DNA of 64,000 bases from Lycocorax pyrrhopterus obiensis. Taxonomy: Eukaryota; Chordata; Aves; Passeriformes; Paradisaeidae. The translations under genes were made by a program, and so were the position numbers. Shown here piece by piece: positions 40,521 through 55,500 of this stretch; the stretch's first letter is position 1, and each line of letters starts with the position of its first letter. The stretch spans positions 39,053,268-39,117,267 of the forward strand of contig JACSVZ010000009.1 of assembly GCA_014706295.1 (NCBI GenBank). The letters run 5' to 3'. A model generated the notes under the pieces. The model did no database searches and had not been told where the DNA came from. It was given only the letters and a program-made list of their open reading frames with translations.

Positions 40521-43500
40521 CTCCAAACAAACATCACTCTGCTGGAGAGCTGCATTATGATCTCAACGAGAAACCGAGACAGTTGAACTCACAGTCTAAA
40601 TGAGATCACTGACTGCTAATCATTTTCAAACACTTTTTAGCAACTAGTTAAATATTACATAGCTCGCCTGTTCGGAGTTTCTATAGAACACTCCAGCCAA
40701 TCAAAACAAACATTTCCAAAAACAGATCTGTGGCTTGGTTATCACCAACAGAAGTCCTGATTTTTCCTTTAAAAAGCTGTTTGGGGCTTTTTCCTGGTTT
40801 CCCCTGTTTTTCTTTACACAAATTTTAAGTACTCATTTCTTTATTCTGGCTTGCAGAGAAGCCAGGGTCTGATAATGCGCACAGCTTTTAGAGACCATCT
40901 CTCACTGGGGCAAGCCCTGCTGCAAGATAACAATGTCATCTAGTTCCTACAAATGCATTAATTAAGCAGCGTCTCCCGATTGTCTCAGTGTGTTTTCACA
41001 CATGCGGGGACCTAGAGAGGTGCAAATGCTTTTTATTCACGGTCCCTGATGATATCAGGCCAGATCACTCAGAGCCAAACTCTGAGCGAGGTGAAGGCGC
41101 TGCTGGAAGCTCCCTCAGCCACAACACTCTCCAGGTGACCCCTCAGTTGTGTTGATATTTCACTCCAGTGAGGACCCTCATTTGCACATCAATAATCCCA
41201 GCGAGATTTTGCAGATTTACCCTGGGTGAATCTGAACCTCCAGAGTTATTTTCACAGAGTCATCACTGCAAAAATATTCTACTTCTGCCCTTTAACCCAA
41301 GCACCCTACCCTGAGTGCAGTTTGGGGTATTTTGATAAAAATTAGCCAAAACCTTTTTTTTTAATCCATTTCATTGCATTGGCAGAATAATACAATGGCA
41401 GCATGACACAGCAAACACAGTCACTAGTTAAAATAAAATCATCAAAGCTGGAAATACTATAAATATATACGTATTTTTATTTGTGTACATATATAAATCT
41501 ATAAACGTGAGGAGGACAGGAGTAGGAGAGGCGCAGAGGAACACAGTACCATGGCAGGAGTACCCAGGAGAGACAGGAGAGCCTGGCTTCACACCTCCGG
41601 CTCACTGCTCAGGGATTACGCTGGGATTAGAGCAGCATTCTTCAGGAGTGACGGGCTGCTACAAAGTCGGAAAGGTTAAGTGACATAGAAAAGTCAGGCG
41701 TTCATTCTGCACCCCACTTACAGCTTAACTGCTCCTAGCCCCAGCCAGCCTAAGAAAATCAACCAACATTTATAGAGCAGCAATCAGACTGAAAACAGAA
41801 GTTCCTGACACTCCATAGGCACAAGTCATGAAACAGCATTTCCTCTCAGCAGAGCATTTCATTAACTATTACTCTGGAGTCCAGAAAACTAAATGCAATT
41901 AGCAGTCCCAAGAAGAAGGAAACACCCTGCTGCATGAGAAAGTCAAATCTTCAGAGATTATACTAGACCACCCCAGAATTTTAGCAGTCCTGTTCTACAG
42001 TTTGGTCTTGCCTGTTTGGACAGGCCAGAGACACATTATTCTGCTCTTAAATCCAAGATACAAACAAACCAGGTCCTATTAAGCCCTGGTGCTCCACAGT
42101 CTCCCACTAGCACTGCGCAAATGGGACACTCAGGAGCAGGGGTGTACAGAGCCTCATAAAATACAGAGACAACAGTGAGGGGCACTCACTTAACAACACC
42201 CTGTTGTTAAGGGGAACACCACCCAAAGCTGACTTGAAGAAGATAGTAAGGTGAAGACCAGTTGAGGCTTTTCTCCATCCTTGAACCCTCTAGTGGTATT
42301 TCTGTTCTTCCCATATCAGCAACATTAACCTCAGTGCTAACCTCACACCACAGCTTTATCCTGTTCTCTCCCTCCACCATAATCCTCTCTTTTCTGTGCT
42401 CCAGCTCCCTCAAAGCATCCTGCAAGCCATCCCCCTTTCTCACCTGAGGCTTTGTAAAGTACCACAGCCTCCACCACAGGTCTCTGTTCCCCTTATATCT
42501 TACCTGTGGCAGTCTCACCCGGGACACTGATAGATCTAACATTCAAGCCTATGTGCTAAAGCAGCTCGAGAACCTCACAGATCACTTTGTCCTGGCATTC
42601 CTCAGTTGCTGTTATAGCTGTGCCTATCAGGCAAACCCTTGTGTCCCTCCTGGTATGGGAGCTCCCCATCACAGTCCCAACTGATGTCCATCACTGCCTG
42701 CTATGCACCCCTCAGTCCCATCATCAGGCACCTTGTCACCTCTCCGAACACCAAACACATCCCAATTATACACAATTCTCACACTTCTTTCCAGAGCTGT
42801 TTCAAGTATTCCTTTTCCACCTATTTAGCTGTATGCTGTCAAACTCGCGCATCTCACGTGGCCTTGCCAAACCCGACTGTACTTGCAGATCTTCAGAAAA
42901 CCATTCCACCGACTTTTGGTTTAATTGCTGCTGCAGAAGCCAAAAGCAGCCAGTCTCATCCCTATTCAGCAGCTAAATTCCCATGGCTGACCTCACATAC
43001 ACTCAGCTGCAGATGTGAAGCACAATGAAAGCTAAAGCGCTCTTTTGGGACCAGTCTGGCTTCGGAGCTCTGCACAGACTGCCCAAGAGCAACACACCTA
43101 TCCCCAGCTGGGAACAGGCCACACTCCTGATTCCAGTGAGCTTATGGCATATATCCACTGGCTATTTCCAAGGTCCAACATCTCAGTATAGAGGACCCAG
43201 CCATGACTGTGAATGTAACACACTGAGGACAGTGAGTCAAAGACAACCTTCACCAATTGCTCCTGAACACAGGAAGCACACAAATATGCTTTGGGACAAC
43301 AGCCCTCCTCATTCATGGGCTGTGATGGAGGAAGGGATCATTCTGAATAGGACACAAGGCAGCACTTGTTCACACAGAGCAGGTGACCATTCCACTCTTT
43401 TTCCAACAACATCAAGCCATTTTCCTCAGAGGAAAACTCAAGTTAAAGGAGTGCATTTACTTCCCACAAATAACCTGCTATACAAACTGTTCCTACAAAG

Positions 43501-46500
43501 GGTCAAAAAGCACTAAAGCACTGTCAAAGGCATGAGGAAATAAAGTTTGGACACTCTAGACAGCAACTGTCATCAACCTGTCAGCCAGATAATGCTAAAG
43601 GAAAAGTCCAACAGTCAGTACAAAAAGGTTTCCATGTCCCTACCACTCACTGCTCAATGGAAATGGAAAGCCAGGTTGGTCAACAAGGCCAGATCTGACT
43701 TCACAGAAACCTTCAGCATTTTCACTCATCTTCTGGCCATACGACAGACTCTTCTGGGTTTCATGCTCTAAAACTTTCCACTAAAAAAAAAAAAAGCAGC
43801 ATCAAAAGCCTACCCCAGGTTCTCACCAGCATGGCTCTAATTGTGAGTTCTCTGAAGTTAGCGGGAACACAGCTGCAGAGAGAAAGCAGAAGCTACCATG
43901 TCTGCCTGTGAGCATGCAATTAGGCCAGAAATCATCTTAACTTCTGCTGGACTAGACACTAAGAAAACCACAATAAAATGGACTGAGGCATCCAAAATTA
44001 TTCTCAGAAAATAGGCCAGACCGGGCATGAAAACATCTGGGCTTGGCTTGAGTCACGCACCACACGAGCAAGACACCGCACTGCTGCCTCCAGGCCCGAG
44101 TGAGGAATGTGAGCAGCACAAAGGTAGGCAGCAGCAGTCTCCCACACCCAGATTCCCCTTCTGCATCTTCCTCCACCAAACATGCAACAGGCCCTTTATT
44201 CTGACGTGTCTTGCACAGCCCAGTCCAATGGGATTTCTAAGGACGGTTTTTCTGGAGCGTCAGGCAATGCATACACGATCGCAGCTGGTCAGCCAGCCCG
44301 CTCCAGACACGTACTCCCACTTCTGGGGCAAAACCAAGGCCAAAAAGGGTTAAACCATTCCAATCCTGGCCTATGCTGACACGCACGTCCAGCTGGCCAA
44401 TACTGTACACACTCCAAGGATCCCTTACTCTGCTACACCAACACAAGGTAGCTCCCCTCCCTCCCACCCACCCAGACCCTCTTTCCAATAACTTACATTG
44501 ATGAGGACAAGTTTATCCCAATTCTAAGCAGCAAACAGCCAAGACTTCAGATAGCACGACTGCAGCAGCTCAGCTCCTCTGTCCCTCAGATGAGTCAGTG
44601 TCAGCACTATTCCCTTTTAGCTTTATAGTAGTAAGGCAAGTGAACCGAGCATCCTCACCAGAACTGCCCTCCGAGGCCAGAAAGCCCTGAAGGACTCTAC
44701 GCCACGTGGGGGAAGACAGGCGTGGGGACAGGCCATTGACCAGAAACTGCTACTTCCTAGACTCAACAATGAAAAAGGGAAAAAAGGAAAGATTAAGGAG
44801 GAAGTCACAGAATTGCAGCAATTAATTAAAAATAATCTGCTCATACATTTTAGAAATAAGCCTGACAGGAGGAACAGGTATGAGAAAGACACAGGACACA
44901 GTATATTTATGTATTTAATATAACACAGAAAATGGACAGACTATTATACATATAACCTAGGGACTAATCCAGGAAACCCCTTTTGTGGCCACCACATGTA
45001 CTCCTAACATGTATCTCAGCACTCTTACTTCAGAGTGGATTGAGCTTGGTCCCCTCACTGGAAGGTGCTTCCACATATGGCTCCAAGCTGCTCAGAAGAG
45101 GCTGAGAACTTGACGCCCACATTTCAGGACGGAGCACATTTGCTATAAAACAGGAACAGAGCTAGCAGCTTAGTCTCCTCCAGAAGAAATCCAGCACACA
45201 CATGCCCAAACCACTCTGCAACTCACAATAAATGGAGCTCCTGGTGAGGACAAGTTTCAAAAAACCCACTGGTGCTCCAAGACAGAGGCCCAATGTGGGT
45301 AAGAGCCAGAGAGCCACCTGACCCCCAAAGCATGTTTGACCGACAGCCCTTCACCTCAGCTTTGCATGCCCCAAAACCCACAGGCAGCTGCTGAGGGCAA
45401 GCAGGGCGCCAAGAGGGGTGCTGGGGGGATGAAGCAAGGGGGGTAAGAATTAACTTTTAACAGGAAGAGGGGGGGTTGCACACCCAAACCAAGCCCGCTG
45501 CTCCCCACGGAAGTCAATGTTCAGTGTCATGGTGGTGGCCCCAGCCCGGCAGCTGTCGGCTCCCACAGCTGGCACCGGGCACTGCCAATCCAATCCGGGA
45601 CTGCTTTCCAGGGACGGCCGCCCTGGCTCTTCAGCAGTGCATACACCATTAATGAAGGTTTTATCTCTCCCTTTTCCTGTCAGCTCAGATCCAGACAGGC
45701 TGACTCTGTTAACATTAAGAATGCTTATTTTTCCCCTATCCACTATCTCCAAGCCAAAACAACATCTGGAACTTCAGCCTGCCATACAAAGAGAGACAGA
45801 TTATAACTGGAAAAAGCCACACATCAGCTTCCCAAGCTTTATATGTTTCTGCTTTTATCCAAACTTCCCACATGTACCTTCCAAAACAGCTCCACAGGGA
45901 GAAGAACTGAGTCCTTTGGAGAGACTCCCAAATACAATGTAAGGCCCCTTCCATTTCAGAATAACCTCAAATGATTATCAGAAAAATAACAGGAGCAAAA
46001 CCAATAGGAAAGTCTAGAGTAAGAATTTACCATCTGCTCCTTACACAAAAGAGAGGTGACATACCAGTGACCTAGAAAAGGAAATTAAACAAAGAATATT
46101 ACTGGTGTGTGTTACTTGATAAAGTAATGGAAGAAAAACCTGGCGCCATTTCAGACTACATAAAGGTCCTACTTTAACAGACAGCTGTCTCCAGTGTCAT
46201 TTAAGTGTGCTTTTTGCTTAGATCATGGTCAATGAATCATGAAAATCAATACAGATGGAAAACATAAAACCACGCTGCAGACAGGCTCAGCAGTGGAGCG
46301 TGTACCAACTAGCACCAGCCTCGGCTGGAGAGAGATGTGCCAAATAAACATAGACCAGTTTTTCCAACAACATTTATTTAACTCTTAGTAGTTAATTAAC
46401 AGAAGTCATGACTACTGGTTATTTTCTAACCAGCCATCCCACTGCAGTTACACACTCCAGGCTCACCACCAAAGCTCTCCTCTCCCCCACATGTGCCGCC

Positions 46501-49500
46501 TCTGCCCCAGCGGCCGGCGCTCCCGGCCTCACGCACGGCTGGCCTCCAGCCCAGCTCCCAGAACAGCTGGGCGCTCCGGGACAGCGGGGCCAGGCCATGG
46601 TGCCCGAGACATTCTCCAGAACGGCCCAGCTCCGCTGTCCCAGAGCACCCACCGCCCAGCATGCAGAGCTGCCTGCCAAGGCCAGCCCGGGTGCTGGGCC
46701 AGCCCTTCCCCAAGGCCACGCTGCCGCCTGCTAAGCAACAAATGCTCTCAGAGCAGGAATTTTCATTTCCCAGCCCCCCTGGACAAGTTACCCCACTGCT
46801 GGTCCCGGGCTGCAGGAAGCTGCCATGCTGCTGCCAATTGCAGTATTATTTTCAGCTGACAATCATGTAAAACCAATTTGAATGGCCAAAGCAGAATGAA
46901 GTGTATGTTTTCAGGAACAAACAAAACAAGTGTCATGGGTTTCTGTGTCTAGCATCAGAGTTTTAACATAACACAGAGTGGAACCCAATTAAAATAGTTC
47001 TCGGTGAACAGAATCAGCCATGTTGCAAGTGGAAGGACAGAGAGCCAACCCCCACATTGTACCAATGCTTTGACAGTCTCATAGCAATGACCATCAATTC
47101 AAACACATAGCTCACACCAGCTCCAGCGAAGCAACAGCAGCATAAGCTCAAATGGTAATTTGCTGCTGAATACAGACAGAAACTCTATGCAACACTCAGA
47201 AATTAGTCATGTTTTAGCAGATTTTTGCTTTGCACCCAGCTGTTGCTTGTTCACAAGGCACCTACTCGCATATTAGCCATTTCCCCTCTGAAAAGCAGGA
47301 TTAACTCACAGCAATGGTACTCAGCAGCAGTGACACTTGGCCCGCCCAGCCCCTGTCCCCATGGGTCCCCAGCCTGCCCTGCAGCAGCCAGACGCTCCAA
47401 AGGAAGCTGAACACTGCCAGCAAACAAGCAGATCTAAGCTGAATAAACAAATTATCAATGCTTTTAATACATTATTTTTCTGTCAGTTGGCTGAAAAAAA
47501 CAGGAATTACTAAATCATCTCCAAAACCCCCAGAACTGACTGAATAACATGAACTCACTTGACCATATGAACTAGTAAAAACAGAAGTCACCCCTACTGA
47601 TCTGCACAGCCCTTTGTCTGGGAACATTCACCACAAACACGGACAAAACTGAGTTCCTTTGTACCAGAGCTTTGGGCTGAACTGTCCCATTGTGGTCGGA
47701 CAGCAAGGACTTCCTGCGTGTCCCTCTCACCATTTTCAGGACAGATCATCTAACATTCCTCATGGCTTCCCAGAGCAAGGATAATCACAACCTGGGCTAG
47801 CACAGTTTGAAGCTAAAACCAGTGAGCTGCTACTGTGTAAACTTGGTTGTTGGTCGGGTTTGTTTCTCAGGAAGAGACATTTATGCAGTCAAACAAAATC
47901 TGCTCTGCCTAGGATTTCCCTGGATTCAAAGAGCACTGCAGCAGCATTCTCCCAATACCCATTTCATGACCGTGCAGGAAACCGAAGTGCAGCTACCTAC
48001 ACAAGTTACACGGCAAAACTACTTAACCAAGAAAAGCTCTTTGATTTCTTCTCTTTTTCTGTTCCCCTTCTTAACACCATGATCATTTCCACTCACTCCA
48101 AATTGATCATTTGGGGAAGACAAAGGTTGCTGGACACCAGTTAACATTGACCTGCTGATACAAACACACTGCTGCAAGAAACCCCACTACTAACAACTGA
48201 GCTTTAGCTAAGAACTCTGCTAAGAGATGACTCCTCACCCACAGCTGCTCAGAGGGACACCTGGTTTTGGACCTGCAACTGTACATTAGCTCCTCCAGCA
48301 GCAATAAACCCCACATGTCCCTGCAGCACTCAGCGCTCTGCTCCCTTGCTCTGGAGTCCTGCCACTGTCCCACCTCCATACAACCAGAGGCAGACAGGCT
48401 CCTTTGGCACCACGGGTAAGCCTGGAGCACAAGGCAGGTCTCGTCTGCAAACTGCTGGGAATACAAATTCCAAGCAAAGGCTCTGCTCCATGGTCTGTAT
48501 TTGACCATATCAACACAGCCTCAGCTCACCTGCCACCAGGTGAGGGGGAGAGGGCAGGAGATGTTTGAACAGCTCTGTTGTCACCCATGCAAAAGCCTGA
48601 GATGTCACTGCACCATGAGAGAGGTACCAGCAGCACCAGCTCAGAGCAGGCACAACAAGCAAACCCAAAAACACTGAGTTCCCACAGCAAGGCTGCAAAG
48701 AAATCAAACAGCTTTAAAATAATTCTGTGGTAAACTTCCCAGGGGCAGAGTTGCCAAACTAGCAATTCTAGGGAGGGCTGTACAAGCCAGAGCTCTCTGC
48801 AGGTCTACACGGCTCCCTGGGAGAAAGCAAACCCTGGCCACCTGAAAATCCAGCCAGGCTGCACAAGCTGCTCCCAGCAAGTAACACCACACTGACTGAC
48901 TCCGGCACTATATGGAGTATTTCGCTCCACTTGAGCTGGGATGTACTTGGGATAGAAGTTTCTGTGGACTACTACCAGGAAAAAAAATAGCTACAGAAAT
49001 GCAAAATAAACTCAACTGAGTAATTGTGTGAGCATAACGATTCAAAATTAAAGGTTTAAAACAAACAAAACAACAACAAAAAAAAAGCCACCACAACCCA
49101 CACATTTGGAATTTTACCTGGTTTTCTGAAATTTTTAAAACAGCATTTTACATTTGTACAGGTGGAGTATTCATTTCAGGTTTTGGTGTGTATTTAAATG
49201 CTTCCAAGTTGATCAATGTGATTTAAGTTAGGAAGTTGAGTACAATTTAAATAACCAATTTTAGATCTGATTTTGTACTTATTTTTGTTCTTTTCTAAGA
49301 AAGGTTTAATTGCTGTTGAAAACAAATTAAGACAAACTAAATACAGGCTTCATTTCCCTCTCCATCCCTTTACTCCAACACCCAGGAACTCAGGTCCTCA
49401 TTTCTTATGGAAAAGGATACATTTGTTTTGATTATTCACTCTTACAAAGACAACACTTTAAAGTTTATTTTTAATTGGAAAACAGGCTTACAGCGACCTG

Positions 49501-52500
49501 ACTGTGCTAATTATGCAAGAAAAATTATCAACACCTTTTGCCACTAAGGCCAAATTACTAGCCCAAGGACACAGGACCTGCAGCTCCTGAACTGCCCTGG
49601 CCTAAGCCAGCCAGGTGGGCTTGTCTGGGTGACGTGGGCAGCAGGAGACAAGACCACCCTGCTTCTCAGCTCATGGATCAGCTTTGCTGCTTTTGGGAGT
49701 CCCACTGGACGGCCCCCACCAGCCCACACACTGCCGTGACAGTGTGGAAGATCTGAAACACTCTTTACAAATCTCTGACATGTTAGACTGGGAGGGAATG
49801 TTCAATCACCTTTAAACCCTCCTCATGATGCAACTGGGCTGAGCATTTAACCAACTTTATTTAGCATTTACTGTGGCTTTTTATGAAAAACAAGTAAACA
49901 AAAAACACAAATTAAATTAAACCCAAAACAGTTCAGCCATTTAAAGTAATTTTAACTTTAACTTTCATACTCCAGACGCACAACCCCGAAGGTGCCGCCT
50001 GTTTCTGCACGACCTTCAGGGCAGGGTCAGCTCAGCAATGCAAATCTCATTATTTCTTCAAATCTTTCCAAAAAGGTCTATGTTTTAGCTTGATAGTTCT
50101 TAATTCAGAATAAAATCAGATGGGGTTTTTTTGCATGTTCTACATGAAAAATATTTACTATGTTCCTTTACTGTATTAAAACATTTTAAATTACTTTAAC
50201 AGAGAAGACATGTTCTTTGTGGACTTTTTGTTTGTTTGTTTTGTAAGAAAGTGGCCTTTCAAGATCAGAGAATCAACAGAATCTCCCTTTAAGATCAGAT
50301 GCTCAAATATTTCCTTGGTGTCTCAGGAAACTGACCAAATATAACATCAGAAAACCCACCCTCGTGCTCAGCTCTAACTCATATTGGCCATACAAGCCTA
50401 TTTCCTTTAGCCTTGGTTTGCTTCTTGACACAGTAGCTACTTGACCCATAATTATCTCCCAAAAAGAAGGTAACACATTAAGCACTTTTTTCCTTCAGCT
50501 GTGGTCCTAAGTACAATTTGGGTAAAACCTGCAAGCTGCACGAAGCTGTCAGCTAACACACTTACAGGCATCTTTCAAACAATTATGACATGCAAGTGTT
50601 TTTGGCTTGTCCAATAGTCATTTTTTAATTAATATGCCATTATGAACTCAAGTTCAGAAGAATCCCTCATTCACATACAACCAAACACACCTGTGGGACT
50701 GAAACAAGATCAATCATGTCAAAAAAGCCCTAAGATTTTTGGAAGAATACTTCAGAACTTTGAGAAAAAACCCCCACATTTGGTATCCTTTCCCACTGCT
50801 GGCACACCAACCCCTCAGAGACTTCATTTACAGCCTATGGGTCACTGCTGTTTGTGACTTTGGTTTGGGTTCATTTCCCTTCATGTTAACACTGGCCAGC
50901 ATTTCAGAAAGAACCTTTTCTGCGCACACTCACTTTCTGCTGCCTGAGCCGTGCTCCTCTGGGGGACCCCGAAGACCCCCCTGAGGAGGGTCCCAGCCAG
51001 TGCAGCCCAACAAAGGGTCTCCAGCCTCCGCACCCCAGGAGCAGACACCTCGTGCTTCCTACCAAGGAAAAGCTGTTAAAAACCACAGTCCCCACCCTGT
51101 GAGACATCACATGTGCTACTGGGAACTTCTCAGGCAAGGCCATCCCAAGCCAAACATAGCAATCCTTTGCTGTCACATTTCTCCTGACTTGCCAGCAAGG
51201 ACCTTCCCACAATGCCGGAGCACCACAGCAACCAGTGAGCTGTGGTCACTAGAACAAGGCAGCCCACCTGAGACCTCACCAACGGGTTTCCAGCCACTGT
51301 TTTATCCATATTCCCAGAACACGAAGTGTGTGCAGAGGTGAACAGCACCAATTATCAGCTGACAAGCAATGATGTACTCTGTTAGAGACACTCTGCCACA
51401 TGCCTGGCCCTTTGCCATTCCCTCCTCTGACGGTGACACCTGAGTCCCACAAAGCGTCTCCGAGCATCTCTCTAACACCAACTCCCCAGTTACTTGTATC
51501 CGTAATGGGAGCCAAACACTCTCCTGGTTCTCCAGAACTCTCCTTTAGGAGACCCAACAGCAGAGACCACCTTCACTCCCAGCACATGGGCTCTTCACCC
51601 CATAAACCCTGCAGCCTCAGTGCCAGGGCCACTTTCAGTTCACAAGCACGTGAATTCCCACCAGGAGGCAGCCAAAAGCTATGAGTGAGGCTCCTTCCCT
51701 CCCCAGAAAAACAAGGGTTTGCCAATTTGTTTTGCTCAGTCACCCTGTGGCACACACATCCCTGAAGAAGCGCACATGTTCCTTTTTCCAGGTTTCCATC
51801 AGACAGGAAAAACTGTAAATCTCTGTCTTCAAGAAGGGAACCTGTTGATGTTTTCACTCAGGTCTCAAAAGAACCATCAAGTACCAGGAGACAAACACTG
51901 CAGTCTTTCCAAAGCTGCCAGGAATGGTTCTCACTATTCCTTGCGGGAGCAGTGCAGGCACTTGCAGGAAATTTACTCTGGCCACAGAGGACTGATGGCA
52001 CAGAGCAAGAACAATGACAACAGAACCCCGTGCAGAGGAACAGCAGCCTCTGAATTGTACCTACTTCACATCAGACTCAAAATACAAGCAAGCTCTCAAA
52101 ATGCCTTTCTTCTGCCTCCATCTGCCGCTGTGTTGCCATGCTGCGGCTCTATGGACCCAGCCTTGCGGAACAACTTCCCATTAATTCACCTTTTCCATTT
52201 GCTTTAGTCCACTCCCCAGAGTTCCATATCCAGTAGATATTTATTTTAAAGCTAAGCCAAAACCATTCAAACACTAACACTTCAGGGCCTTCAATACTCC
52301 TGGCTGCACACAGGAGGGACTCTTTTAGAATAAAGAGCGTCCACTTTGGGAACTAAACCAACATAATTATAATTGGGATGCATGTCAAAGTTTTACAAAT
52401 CTCCAGAGTGGAAATAAAGTAGGTTTTAGCCCTCACAGATCCTTTGTTATAGAAGGCATAAAACTGCACTGAAGCCTCAGGAACACCAATTCCTCACCAG

Positions 52501-55500
52501 AGATTCCAGGAACTGTGTAAGAAAACCGAGCTTCAAAATCCAGTTTGTTGTTCTGGCTCCTCACTGCCTGGCATTTTGGCTTTCCTAATGGAGAAACAAG
52601 ACAAAGTTCCCCCAAAATCCTGGACACTGTTCCACATGAAAGTCCAATACATATTTTCTTTGAATGTCTAAACAATGTCCAGGATCAAATCCCAACCAAA
52701 AAGATGAAGTCAAAGACTTTTCCAAAAAAAGTCGAAGTCATTAAAACATGCCACTTTTGCATCAGGCATGGAAATACCATATTTCTTTCAGACTTCTGAT
52801 GGTGCTTAGGTTTTTATTTCCATAATTTAGGAACAGTCATATTGATTCACTCATTCTTCAAAATATTACTTGTGTCATAAGGAAGCTGTATGGAGGGAAG
52901 GGAATAAATAGGTTTAGATTTTAGAACAGGTTTTGCAGAACAACCATGCCCAGGTTTGCTTTAGAGGTATGACATGAGTCTTACAAATGTATAAAATACC
53001 TACACCAAGACAGAAAAAAACACCCTATTGTTAAGGCAAGCTGGGACATGTTACTCAGATTATTCTCTACTGGAGGCTGATGCAAACATGCCAGGTCCAC
53101 AAACACACACAGAAATGTCTACGTGGCATTTCTGGCACATTTGTAAAGGCCCAACTGACAACCAACTAATGCGGGAGAGCAAAAGCCATGCCAAGGAGTT
53201 GTTAAAGAATTTAAGAAGTGCACAGGCTCAACAGCAAAAGTCGAGGGCAGGATCCACGAGAACAGACATGGAGGACAGACCAAGGAAGCCACCAGCCACC
53301 TCCCAGCCGCGCCTTCACAGCGCACGACGTGGGGATCTGAGGTGGGGGCAACACAGCCCACGTAGCTGAGCAGTCTTTTAGGTGGAGCTTTTTCTTCTGT
53401 ACCAATGACTTGAAATAACTTGAACGTTTCCTCCTGGACAGAGACGGGTTCAAATTATGCAAACAAGTTGGAGGACAGCCAATACTCAAACGATTCAACC
53501 TTCATCCTAACCACAAAGATGTACCTCTGCTCTCACAGACAGGCGTTTGCGATCTGGTCTGGGCACAAAGGGCTGCCCAACTGAGCTAAAGGGCTCTGCC
53601 TGAGAGAGGAACGAGACATCAAAGTAAGACCCCGTGCTGCCTCTGGCAGGGAGGACAGCTCTCGAATCAAGAGATAAGCAGAGATGGTCCCACACCACAT
53701 ACACACCTAGTCACCCCCAAGAAGGGAAACGGGTGGAATAAAAAGGTGCTTGCACGGCAACTTTCATCATCGTCGTTTCATTTAGACCCAGGATCTAGAC
53801 AGGTTTTGCAACTCAGTCCAAAAATAAAGGTCAAGTGGAATAAAAGTTACTTAGATCAATGCTTAATATGTAAGAATGAATGTCCAGAAGAGAATTTCCT
53901 AGGTTTTCCAAATATTTATTTTTCTGTTGTAATCACAATCACAAAGAGCACACACCCCCTCCATTTTGTTGCGGGGTTTTTTTAAATTCACAAGGATCAG
54001 CACTTTTTTCATGTGCTAAGGGTACATCTCAAATGCTCTTTCTTATCATTTAACTTGAGCCAGTATTTAGAAGTCAAATTAAAAATAGCCTTCTTTTTTT
54101 TTAAATGCACAACTCCTTAAATTTCACTCCTAAGGAGACAGGAATTCATTAATTTAACACTCAGACTAGTGCACTACAAGTTGTACATGTTTTTGTTCTG
54201 AGAACAGAAAATAAGGAGTAGCACACAGTGTAATACTACAAGATTGACTGCCATAAACTCCACTGCCAAATCATCCTCCTGATACTGAAATCAGCTGGAA
54301 TAGTCCTTTTTACTTTTTTTTTTCCCCACTGGTTCCACTCACATTTATCATCCTCTGCACATACTTTTATATCTTTTTATCTTTTGTGCCAGTTAGTCTT
54401 TAAGTTCTATTCAGCAACTTCTGGGGAATGGAAAATTTTTATTCTCTGTGTTGTTCATCACTCCAGCCTGGGATTTACCCAGCCCATGCCATCAAAGTTG
54501 GTGTTTTAGCAGACTGCTACCCACAACTGCAGCTGCAGCAGGCAGTTTACTCTCCAGCAGCAGTAAAGGCTGCAATTTAATGTATTTTAAAAAATAAAAA
54601 AAATATTACTCTTTATGAAGTCAAGAAAAGTTTTAATGTGCAATATGGACATGCAGCATGGACATGGCTTTTACCAATAACCAACCTGCAGCGTATCACC
54701 CATCTTTTCTCTAATACAAGAGTATTATAACCTAATATGATACAATTAATATTCTCTTAAACCAAACCATTATCTTTTCATTTTGTTTTCTCTTTTAAGA
54801 TTCAGCCTTAAAATTACTTTAATTGTTGCAGTCCTCCCACACAAATACAAGAGGCAAGTTTATTGCAATGGAGAGCCCTAAATAGCACAGTCTGGCTTAG
54901 GCTGACTAATACAAACACGCATTTTGTTTAATTTTACATTTGTTCCTAGGGAGATTTCGCTCTCATCTCTTCTACCTCCCATTCCACAGCACCTGACAGT
55001 GTAGGACGTCACCCACCCTGGCAGGCTGAGCAGCACAGGCAGCTCTGGCCCCATGCAAGGCAGCCTGGGGGACAGGGCTGGCCACTGCTGATCACCATCC
55101 TGCAGAGAAGGGAGGGCAGGCAGGCACGTGGGACTGCCAAAAATGTGTCTGAGCACGTCTCGGTGTCACGGCCAGAGCCAAGAGCAAGCCAGCAGCAAGG
55201 AAACATGCAGGAACTCTCCGTGGGGAGTGGACCTCAGCAGGTCCACCAGGCCAAGGCACACTAAATACACACGGTGCACTCAAGCAAGGCAACAGCCTTC
55301 ACAAACACACCGAGGCAGCTCACAGTCCTCTGCGTCTGCTCAGCCACTCATACCCTCAGAAATCCCTCCTTAGCACCAGCACAAGAAAAAAACCTGGGAA
55401 TTAAACCAGGTTAGAAGTAACCTGGCAAAGGCAGACTAAGTTTTAACCAAATGAATGCCTTATCCAGTGCATCACATGGTCAGAGATGCCAGAACAGGAA

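Noticed and set aside
42207..43028. Overlapping frames of about 110-130 codons on both strands
   Set aside because: I considered a retroviral or LINE coding remnant but recognised no reverse transcriptase, integrase or gag motif, so no call is made.
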